Below, one piece after another: positions 57,037-64,000 of a DNA stretch of 64,000 nucleotides. Source of the DNA: Shewanella sp. AS1 (GTDB lineage Bacteria > Pseudomonadota > Gammaproteobacteria > Enterobacterales > Shewanellaceae); assembly GCF_021412565.1 (NCBI RefSeq), contig NZ_JAKCLJ010000003.1, positions 124,001 to 188,000 on the forward strand, in the 5' to 3' direction. Both the position numbers and the translations under genes were made by a program. The stretch's first letter is position 1. Every line of letters begins with the position of its first letter. The notes beneath the pieces were generated by a model. That model was not told where the DNA came from. It did no database searches and was given only the letters and a program-made list of their open reading frames with translations.

Positions 57037-57669
57037 ATGAAATCCCAGGTGTTGGATAAAAGTATCATCCTCTGCCATTCCTGCGACTTAGTCGTGAGGA
57101 AACGGGCACTGCCTGCCGGAGTCAGGGCCCTGTGCCCCCGCTGTCACAGCAACCTGTACGATACGCCTTACTGCTCCATCAACGGTATGCTGGCCCTTTG
57201 TCTCAGCGCGCTTATCTTCTATTTCCCGGCTAACTTTTATCCTGTGCTAGAACTGCATTTTTTTGGCAGTATCCGAACCACGACCATCTTTGAAGGGGCC
57301 ATGTCGGTTACAAATCAGGGCTATTGGGTTGTGGGGCTAGCCGTATTAATCGCGGCGGTTATCGCTCCAGGTTTGCTCATCTTATCTGTGCTGGCGCAAA
57401 TTTACATCGTTAAATATCGCCTGCAACAGCCATTATTTCGCAGAATTTACAAAGGGTTATTATGCCAACATAAGCTGTTAAGTCAGCTCTCTATGCTGGA
57501 AATTTACATGATCAGTATCTTCGTGTCGGTTTTTCAGCTGTCCGATTACACAGATCTCTATTTTGGTATCGGCACGTTTTGTTTTACCATGTTGTTTGTC
57601 ATAGTGATTTTTTTACAGCGTGAATATCACATAGAACATATGTGGAGCCTACTCGATGACGAACACTAA
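57037..57669 (+). CDS. LetA/PqiA-like inner-membrane protein, first half (LetA1)
   Basis: A 210-residue PqiA-domain protein. A cytoplasmic zinc ribbon (CHSCDLV, then CPRCHSNLYD) is followed by four membrane segments at about residues 48-66, 98-125, 142-162 and 170-192. The E. coli homologue YebS/LetA is one 427-residue chain with two such units; here the first unit is its own protein. The gene overlaps the next by 14 bases in another frame. The start lacks a good Shine-Dalgarno (AGGAAG is 16-21 bases away). Function in lipid transport with LetB is inferred from the neighbour. Confidence 0.88.
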   Translation: MKSQVLDKSIILCHSCDLVVRKRALPAGVRALCPRCHSNLYDTPYCSINGMLALCLSALIFYFPANFYPVLELHFFGSIRTTTIFEGAMSVTNQGYWVVGLAVLIAAVIAPGLLILSVLAQIYIVKYRLQQPLFRRIYKGLLCQHKLLSQLSMLEIYMISIFVSVFQLSDYTDLYFGIGTFCFTMLFVIVIFLQREYHIEHMWSLLDDEH

Positions 57670-58294
57670 CAGGGATAGTCAAGTGCAAGGCGAGAAGCTC
57701 GGGCTCACCTCCTGCCCGGGGTGCGCCAACCTCTGTCAGATAGAGCAAGAAGAGTGTACCCGCTGCGGCCAGAAGATCTACAGCCGGGATAGATCCAGTA
57801 TTCAAAAGAGCTGGGCGCTGCTGATCACGGCATTCATTCTCTTCTTTCCGGCCAATCTCTACCCTATTACTGTGATGACCAGCCAAGGCAAGGTGCGCCA
57901 GGATACTATTTTATCGGGCATCAAACACTTAATTCACCTCGACCTGCTGCCCATTGCCATTATTTTGTTTACCGCCAGTATATTAGTGCCTTTGTTAAAG
58001 ATAGTCGGCCTCTCTATCTATCTGCTGGCCATCAGCTTTAAACTGCCCATTTCAAAACGTCTGTTAATGGCCGGATACCATATTATCGAGTGGATAGGCC
58101 GCTGGTCTATGCTGGATCTGTTTGTAATCTCCATTACTGCGGCACTGGTGAATATGGGGCAATTATTTGATGCCAAGCCCGCACCTGCAGCCACAGCCTT
58201 TGCCCTGGTCATTTTACTCACTCAGCTGGCGGCTAAAGTATTAGATACACGTTTACTCTGGGACCAATTGGAATCGAAAGATGTCAGAAATTGA
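57656..58294 (+). CDS. LetA/PqiA-like inner-membrane protein, second half (LetA2)
   Basis: A 212-residue second PqiA-domain protein with its own zinc ribbon (CPGCANLCQIEQEECTRCG) and four membrane segments. It is homologous in layout to LetA1 (SALIFYFPANFYPV there, AFILFFPANLYPI here). Its reading frame overlaps letA1 by 14 bases and letB by 14 bases, so the three genes are translationally coupled. Together the two halves would replace the single-chain LetA of E. coli. Confidence 0.88.
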   Translation: MTNTNRDSQVQGEKLGLTSCPGCANLCQIEQEECTRCGQKIYSRDRSSIQKSWALLITAFILFFPANLYPITVMTSQGKVRQDTILSGIKHLIHLDLLPIAIILFTASILVPLLKIVGLSIYLLAISFKLPISKRLLMAGYHIIEWIGRWSMLDLFVISITAALVNMGQLFDAKPAPAATAFALVILLTQLAAKVLDTRLLWDQLESKDVRN

Positions 58295-60896
58295 AACACC
58301 TAAAGTCGTAAAGAAAAAACTCTTTTCTCCCATCTGGTTATTACCTATGGTTGCCCTTGCCTTAGGCGCTTGGCTGGGCATTAAGAGTATTCGTGAATCG
58401 GGTGTCGAGGTGCGGATCCATTTCCCCAATGCCACAGGTATCGATGTGGGTAAAACCCTGGTTCGTTATCAGGGATTAACCGTAGGTAAAGTGGTGGATA
58501 TCAGTATCGATGATCAACTGCAGGGGGTGAATGTCGACCTTATGATGGATTATCGCTCTACCCCTTTCCTGCGTGAAGGCACCAAATTTTGGCTGGTAAC
58601 ACCTAAAGCCTCTATCACAGGTGTAGAAGGCCTCGATGCCCTGTTTTCCGGTAACTATATCGCCATTCAGCCCGGAGAAGGTCGATATAGAGATCAGTTT
58701 GACGCCGAAGATCAAGCGCCGCCAGTCATGCCTGGCAGTGACGGCCTGATGATAGAACTCACCAGCCCAAGTCTTCGCTCGTTAGACGTAGGCTCACAAG
58801 TCTATTATCGCCAAATTCCTGTTGGTCAAATCGTCAGTTACCGCCTGATCAATGACAATAGCATCTTATTCAATGTCTACATCAAGAAGCAGTATGCCCA
58901 TCTGGTGAAACAGGATTCGAGTTTCTGGAATGTCTCCGGCCTCACCTTGGATGCGTCACTGTCGGGTTTGAAGCTCAAAACCGAGAGCCTTGCCGCCATT
59001 TTAGCTGGCGGCGTCACCTTCTCATCGCAAACATCATCAGAGCCCGCCTCGGCCAATCAGACATTTACTCTCTATGAAAATGAGGAGAGTGCCACGGGTG
59101 GAGCGACATTTAGCCTGCTGGCCGACAACGCCGACAGCATCAATACAGGTGCAAGCATCATGTTCCGGGGCATTGAGATAGGCCAAATAACCCAGACTCA
59201 CCTGCAAGATGATGGCGTACGTTTCGATGCCAGTCTCGACGCCAAATACGCCGACTTGCTCAGTGGCACGGCGCAGTTCTGGGTCGAAGGCAGCGATATC
59301 TCTCTGAGCGGCATCAAACATGCCTCACGCCTAATCACAGGCAGCGTGATCAACTTTATGCCGGGTGTCGGTCAGGCCAAGAGCCAATACACACTCTTAG
59401 ATACTCCGCCTGCACAGGCAAAAAGTCCGGTCGAGCTCACGCTGATCGCCAGCGACAACCCTGGCATCAAAGCGGGAGCCGAGGTGCGCTACAAACAGCT
59501 TCCCATAGGTAAAGTGATCGATGTCAGCTTTAAAAGCGATTTCAGCGCCATCGAATATGAGGTGGAGATCGCCGCCGAATATCAGCCTCTGCTCACCCGC
59601 AGCAGCTATTTTCTGCCGGAATCAGCACTGGCAATCGACGCCTCACTCGACGGGGTCTCGGTCAAGACACGGGATCTCACAACCTTAACCCAAGGTGCCA
59701 TAAGCCTGGTTCAGGGCAGTAGCCGCGCTCAATTAAAAGCTGGCACGCCGCTATCTCTGTTTACCTCAGCCCAGCAGGCAGAACAGCTCATCGCCCAGCG
59801 ATCCATGCAGCGTATTACCCTATCCAGCCCAGATGGTGCCGATCTGAGCACTCATTCGCCTGTCTACTATAAAAAGATGCAGATAGGTAAGGTGCTGGAT
59901 ATCGCCTGGCAATCCAAAGAGGATAAGTTTGCCGTCACCCTGGGAATAGAGAAACCCTTCGCAAGTTTACTCAAACCCGGCAGCGTCTTTTGGCGTAACA
60001 GCGCCGTGGCAGTGGATGCGAGCTTAAGCGGCATCCGAGTCGATGTTGCTCCTCTTGAAGGTGCCATTAAAGGCAGTGTTTCTTTGGGGTATGTCGAAGA
60101 TGAGCAAGGGGATCAGACTCACCTCTATGGCTCACAGGCGCTCGCTTTAACTAAAGCAAAACCCATACAACTGACCTTCCCGGCGACGGCAAAACTCTCG
60201 GCTAATGCCCCAATTCGCTACTTGGGTCATCAAGTGGGCAACATAGAGAGCGTGCGCCTGGATGATAACCTGAGCACAGTCAGCGTTGAGGCTTATCTCT
60301 ATGGCAATTACGCCAAGCTGTTTACCCGAGCGGATTCGCGCTATTTTCTGGTTGATGCCGAGATTTCCCTCTCAGGGATAAGCGCCGCAGAAACCCTGCT
60401 CACTGGGCCTTATGTCGCGGTACTGCCAGGAATAAGTGAGCAAAACAGCATGGCCTTTATCGGCCAAGGCAAGGCGCCTGAGCAGCTCGATGCTGAGCAA
60501 TTGACACTCACGCTTATCGACAGCGAGCTTGGCTCAGTCAAAGTCGGCACCCCCATCATTTTTCGAGGCATCAAGATAGGTGAAATCAAAACCTATCAAT
60601 TATCGAATGATGGCACCCAAGTGATCATGAAGGCACAAATCGCTAAACCCTATCAGCACTTAGTCAATCAGAGCAGTCAGTTCTGGGATCTCTCTGGCAT
60701 CAGTGTCGATTTAGGCCTGTTTAGCGGCGCGCAGATTGAAACCGGCTCCTTAGAAACCATTCTCGCCGGTGGAATTGGGGTGGCAACCGAGCAGCCCACC
60801 ACCAGCAGCAACAGCCTATCGAGCGATAACCCCTTCGTGTTACACGATAAGCTCGACCCACAATGGCTAGAATGGGCGCCGGTTCAGTCAAATTAA
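58281..60896 (+). CDS. letB: Intermembrane lipid transport protein LetB (seven MCE domains)
   Basis: An 871-residue protein, nearly the E. coli LetB length (877). A short cytoplasmic N terminus and one membrane helix (about residues 16-38, IWLLPMVALALGAWLGI) are followed by seven MCE domains. Their repeated core is visible as VRYQGLTVGKV, VYYRQIPVGQI, IMFRGIEIGQI, VRYKQLPIGKV, VYYKKMQIGKV, IRYLGHQVGNI and IIFRGIKIGEI. LetB hexamers stack these rings into a tube across the periplasm that carries lipids. The start lies inside letA2, with GGAA upstream. Confidence 0.95.
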   Translation: MSEIETPKVVKKKLFSPIWLLPMVALALGAWLGIKSIRESGVEVRIHFPNATGIDVGKTLVRYQGLTVGKVVDISIDDQLQGVNVDLMMDYRSTPFLREGTKFWLVTPKASITGVEGLDALFSGNYIAIQPGEGRYRDQFDAEDQAPPVMPGSDGLMIELTSPSLRSLDVGSQVYYRQIPVGQIVSYRLINDNSILFNVYIKKQYAHLVKQDSSFWNVSGLTLDASLSGLKLKTESLAAILAGGVTFSSQTSSEPASANQTFTLYENEESATGGATFSLLADNADSINTGASIMFRGIEIGQITQTHLQDDGVRFDASLDAKYADLLSGTAQFWVEGSDISLSGIKHASRLITGSVINFMPGVGQAKSQYTLLDTPPAQAKSPVELTLIASDNPGIKAGAEVRYKQLPIGKVIDVSFKSDFSAIEYEVEIAAEYQPLLTRSSYFLPESALAIDASLDGVSVKTRDLTTLTQGAISLVQGSSRAQLKAGTPLSLFTSAQQAEQLIAQRSMQRITLSSPDGADLSTHSPVYYKKMQIGKVLDIAWQSKEDKFAVTLGIEKPFASLLKPGSVFWRNSAVAVDASLSGIRVDVAPLEGAIKGSVSLGYVEDEQGDQTHLYGSQALALTKAKPIQLTFPATAKLSANAPIRYLGHQVGNIESVRLDDNLSTVSVEAYLYGNYAKLFTRADSRYFLVDAEISLSGISAAETLLTGPYVAVLPGISEQNSMAFIGQGKAPEQLDAEQLTLTLIDSELGSVKVGTPIIFRGIKIGEIKTYQLSNDGTQVIMKAQIAKPYQHLVNQSSQFWDLSGISVDLGLFSGAQIETGSLETILAGGIGVATEQPTTSSNSLSSDNPFVLHDKLDPQWLEWAPVQSN

Positions 60897-60931
60897 CCCA
60901 AACTCGCGGCGACCCAACATATCAAACGCCC

Positions 60932-61537
60932 TCACCTGACTGAGAATTCATGGGCGGGTGACAAAGTAATAGGTCTGGCGATAACAACATATCGCCAGCG
61001 ACTTTGGCCCGTCAGACTCTCGAAAGGGTAACAAGTGACTAAGGTCAGTTGTAATTCATCTGAGTCCATAAGACTTGTATCCTGCTCATCGACCACTTCA
61101 ATCTGAGTGACTCTGTAGATACGCTCAACGGCGCGGCTATCTTGCAGTGCAATCAGCTGGCCATTTTGAATCATACTTAAACGCGCAAAATGGGTATCTC
61201 TATGGGCGGCAATAATGGTGTTGCCAGCCTGATTAAGGCGGTTATCGGTCAAAATCGCACTCGGGCCAAAGGCGAGATTGCGCCCCGAAGCGCCAGCGAG
61301 AATAAACAGGGGATCAGCAGCGCCCCCAGCCTGGTCGAGAAAGCTGAGCCTGGCAATGGGATGGGTATCGGCCCAGCTCCAAGGTTTATGCCACTCGCCA
61401 TCATCTAAGGTCTTACGCCAGGCCTGCTCAATCAAGAACTGGGCAAAATGTGCCTTTGCCTGCATATATCCTCCTTTAGCAATCATTGCCAGTGCGAGCA
61501 GCAGGCAGCCCAGCAGAAAATATCGCCTCAGTTTCAT
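60932..61537 (-). CDS. Class GN sortase (proteobacterial)
   Basis: A 201-residue sortase. An N-terminal membrane anchor (YFLLGCLLLALAMIAKGGYM) is followed by the catalytic domain. The three active residues are seen: His in IAAHRDTHF, Cys in LTLVTCYPF and Arg in SRWRYVV. Gammaproteobacterial sortases of this group act on one dedicated protein, encoded next to them. The start overlaps the target-gene stop as ATGA. The 35 bases to the convergent letB contain no terminator. Confidence 0.93.
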   Translation of the reverse strand: MKLRRYFLLGCLLLALAMIAKGGYMQAKAHFAQFLIEQAWRKTLDDGEWHKPWSWADTHPIARLSFLDQAGGAADPLFILAGASGRNLAFGPSAILTDNRLNQAGNTIIAAHRDTHFARLSMIQNGQLIALQDSRAVERIYRVTQIEVVDEQDTSLMDSDELQLTLVTCYPFESLTGQSRWRYVVIARPITLSPAHEFSVR

Positions 61538-63915
61538 CTTTGTGGCCTGTGATGGAAGGCACTCGCATGGAAAGCACTCGCATGAAAAGCCTTATCATTT
61601 AACGGTTTACTTGCTTTACCGAAACTCAGGTAATACAAGCCAAGCAGCAAGAGCAGCATACTGCCCAATGCCAGATAGAGACGACTGCCACTGGCGGTTT
61701 GTGGCCAAGCCATTCCCTTAACCGGCAGCACAGAACTGGCGTGAAACGCTAGGTTGGATTGAGGAGAATCGAACTGCGACGGCCCCTTATCGACGGCAAC
61801 CAGACTGGTATAGGGGCTCACCAGATGATAAGTCAGCGCCAGATGGAGCACCTCCTGTTCGACCCTGTCACTATTACTACTGTTTTTATTCAGCATAAGA
61901 TTCTTGATCCGTTGGCGGGCCCAGATAAGGTCTATTCCTTTTGACGGCACTCCTTTTGCAGCCACTCCTTTTGACACCATTCCTGCTGGCGCTAGCCTGT
62001 CGGCTCTGTTATCGGCTCTAGTATCCGCTGCAACAGCCTGACTGAGCGGTAAGGTCTGCTGCCAAAACTGGCCGCCTAGGGTGCCGGAGATCAGCAGTTC
62101 ATCATTGGATGATTTGCTCAATGCTGGCAGTTTCACCGCCAGCATCAAGGGCTCATCGGCATAGAGATCGCCAATTTTGTTCGGCCAATAATCAAGTTTG
62201 GCCTGGCTCTTTGAGCTCAGTTCAATATCGCTTACCACAGGCTTTGCTAGCTTATCCATTAAGCCATTTATCTTGTTAGAGACCTGCTCGAGTTTACCTA
62301 TGTAGGTGTAAGTTCCTCGGCCTGCGACCGCTGCGCGCTCCATAAAATAGCGATTGGGCGCGCGGCCTATCCCCACGGTAAACAAGCGGCTGTTAGCTAA
62401 TTTACTGGCAATCAACTCAAACAGCTGAGCCTCATTGCTCACCGCACCATCGGTAATGAACACCACCTGCCTGAGCAAGTCGTGCTCTTTATCTTCGCCC
62501 AATTGATCCCGACCCAATGCCGCAATAAAGGCAGGTAACATTTCGGTTCCGCCATCGGCTTCCAGGGCAGCGACAAATTCATAGGCGCGATTGAGGTGAC
62601 TTGCGTTGACCGCCAGTGGCGAGGCTGAGAGCTTCATCACCTGAGAGTCAAAAGCGATAATATTGAATCTATCCTCAGGCTCCAGGCTCTTTAAGGCTCG
62701 CATTAAAGCCATCTTGGCCTGCACAATCGACTCCCCCTCCATGGAGCCAGAGGTGTCTATCACTAAAATCAGCTCTCTTGGCGCCGCGGGGCGGGATTTA
62801 TCCTGCGGTGGCATCAGCATGACTAATCCATAATCGGCATCTGACGACTGTGCATTTGATAAGGGTTCGACTATTGATGACTGCTCAGTGGAGCTAAGTT
62901 GCTTATCACCAGACACAAGAGGATGGGTCACGCCCTCCTGGATAAAGAGTAACGCCCGCGGTTCTTGCCCCAGTTCCACTTGCCAATTTAAGACAAAATC
63001 ACGATCAGGATTGACAGTATGGGCAAGTTCAATCGCGCGTGCGCCCGAGCCAAGCTGCCTCTGCTCAATCTGATGAAAAGGCGCATCGAGATGCCGAATA
63101 GCCATTCCCGCATCCAGCACAATTCTCAGCTCTACTTGGCCCTGTGCGATATTGTTTATCCTAAGAGGCGCTTGATCAAATGACTCGTGTTTGAACAACT
63201 CTTTTTTAAACAATTCGTGCTTAAACAAGGAGGACACCTGCTGCCTTACCTCATTGAGGCTTGATGGAACACGACTTGGTGGACCATATCTGGGCGTGAT
63301 AGCCATAGGAAAATGTACACTGAACTCGCCGTCATGGTATTCCACCCTTTCCTGATAACTAATCTCGACAATCAGGCTCTCACCGGGTGGCAGATGACTG
63401 ACTTGAGTGGTGAACAGGTTAGGCCTTTGCTGCTCGACTAGACTTGCCTTTTTGCCCTGCACTTTGGCCTGCTCGAACTTCTCTCTCGCCCGCCGTTTCT
63501 CATGGATTTCACCGACTATGCGCCGCTTTCCTATCTGCAGCGTCATCGAGTCCACCGCGCCATTGGCAGGCAGTGGAAACTGATAGGTGCCATTGAGCCA
63601 ATAATCACTCTCGTTTCTGAAGGTTTGAGTGACTGTGACCCGGTTGAGTAAACCCAAGATCTGCATCTGCACCTGAGTATCGATTGGCACCGCAAACCGA
63701 TACTCGGATGTCTGCCCATTCTCATTCCCATTCGAATTGCCATAGCCACTGACCAGCTGATAGCGGAGTAATGCGCTGCCCACAGTGGCTCTCGCGTCAT
63801 CAACATCCGTTGTGGCAGATGCTGAGCCGACATTCCAAAACAGTCCCAGTGCTGCCCCAAGCGCTAAATGAGTAACCCCTTTCGCCATGCTGAATAAGAT
63901 GTGACACTGCCCCAT
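61534..63915 (-). CDS. Sortase target protein with VIT and VWA domains
   Basis: A 793-residue surface protein. The start at 63915 was chosen because AAAGGAGG lies five bases upstream; upstream codons are outside the family pattern. A signal peptide covers about residues 1-36. The VIT domain follows (NRVTVTQTFRNESDYWLNGTYQFPLP, GEIHEKRRAREKFEQA). A VWA domain has the metal site VIDTSGSMEGES near residue 386 and VFITDGAVSNEAQLF near residue 480. The C terminus has a sorting signal: WPQTAS in place of LPxTG, a hydrophobic segment (LYLALGSMLLLLLGLYYL) and a basic tail. Short in-frame repeats occur (LFKHELFKKELFKHE, SKGVAAKGVPSKG, AFHASAFHASAFH). Confidence 0.93.
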   Translation of the reverse strand: MGQCHILFSMAKGVTHLALGAALGLFWNVGSASATTDVDDARATVGSALLRYQLVSGYGNSNGNENGQTSEYRFAVPIDTQVQMQILGLLNRVTVTQTFRNESDYWLNGTYQFPLPANGAVDSMTLQIGKRRIVGEIHEKRRAREKFEQAKVQGKKASLVEQQRPNLFTTQVSHLPPGESLIVEISYQERVEYHDGEFSVHFPMAITPRYGPPSRVPSSLNEVRQQVSSLFKHELFKKELFKHESFDQAPLRINNIAQGQVELRIVLDAGMAIRHLDAPFHQIEQRQLGSGARAIELAHTVNPDRDFVLNWQVELGQEPRALLFIQEGVTHPLVSGDKQLSSTEQSSIVEPLSNAQSSDADYGLVMLMPPQDKSRPAAPRELILVIDTSGSMEGESIVQAKMALMRALKSLEPEDRFNIIAFDSQVMKLSASPLAVNASHLNRAYEFVAALEADGGTEMLPAFIAALGRDQLGEDKEHDLLRQVVFITDGAVSNEAQLFELIASKLANSRLFTVGIGRAPNRYFMERAAVAGRGTYTYIGKLEQVSNKINGLMDKLAKPVVSDIELSSKSQAKLDYWPNKIGDLYADEPLMLAVKLPALSKSSNDELLISGTLGGQFWQQTLPLSQAVAADTRADNRADRLAPAGMVSKGVAAKGVPSKGIDLIWARQRIKNLMLNKNSSNSDRVEQEVLHLALTYHLVSPYTSLVAVDKGPSQFDSPQSNLAFHASSVLPVKGMAWPQTASGSRLYLALGSMLLLLLGLYYLSFGKASKPLNDKAFHASAFHASAFHHRPQR

Positions 63916-64000
63916 AATGCCTCCTTTAAATAGCTCACCAATCGCGCTGCAGTCCCCTACCTCACTGCTGACAGTCAAGCTGTCAGCACACAGATGGCAA

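Overview
The window reads as a chromosomal segment of a marine gammaproteobacterium, almost certainly Shewanella. The evidence is the combination of a prpBC-acnD-prpF methylcitrate cluster with a GntR-type regulator, a proteobacterial class GN sortase with its dedicated target, a giant NAD-glutamate dehydrogenase, and protein sequences (RlmL, ProQ, ZapC, IbpA) that look like Shewanella orthologues. Most of it is conserved core genome. No phage, transposon, integron or CRISPR array is visible.

Layout. 1-4.3 kb: the 3' end of recB, recD and a D-Ala-D-Ala ligase. 4.7-6.7 kb: a small heat-shock gene with a sigma-32-like promoter and a ROSE-like RNA thermometer, monothiol glutaredoxin and iron superoxide dismutase. 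7-11.8 kb: the stress operon prkA-yeaH-ycgB. 11.9-14.4 kb: rplY, the Tat-exported murein hydrolase mepK and the L,D-transpeptidase ldtD. 14.5-18.6 kb: a tRNA cluster (Gly, an aberrant Gly-like copy, Cys, Leu) downstream of uvrY-uvrC-pgsA, the same order as in E. coli; the tRNA-Leu is followed by three 135-bp repeats that each carry its 3' end. 18.9-25.7 kb: the propionate operon prpR-prpB-prpC-acnD-prpF with three identical palindromic operators. 25.9-28.6 kb: a LonB/YcbZ-like protease, fabA and the small ribosome hibernation gene rmf. 28.7-35 kb: a DUF3466 exported protein, uup, a small thioredoxin-fold gene and rlmL. 35.2-35.7 kb: two initiator tRNA genes followed by two degenerate copies carrying loop insertions. 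35.9-42.5 kb: zapC, pyrD, gdhB. 42.8-49.6 kb: a four-gene envelope cluster (RND/MMPL pump, beta-propeller, DUF1329, DUF1302). 50-56.7 kb: a DUF2835 gene, pepN, prc, proQ, yebR and the SOS gene yebG. 57-60.9 kb: a LetAB lipid-transport system in which LetA is split into two half-size proteins. 60.9-63.9 kb: the sortase and its VIT/VWA target.

How the genes work together. The prp genes convert propionyl-CoA through methylcitrate to pyruvate and succinate. LetA1/LetA2/LetB should form a lipid path across the envelope, and the RND-DUF1329-DUF1302 cluster looks like a second, uncharacterised envelope transport system. mepK and ldtD act on 3-3 cross-linked murein. recBD, uvrC and yebG are DNA-repair genes, and the yebG promoter carries a perfect LexA box.

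The most unusual material is in the tRNA regions: tandem copies of a tRNA 3' end, a Gly-like tRNA with expanded loops but intact helices, and initiator-tRNA copies with insertions in the anticodon and T loops. The Leu and initiator copies share a short AT-rich motif.
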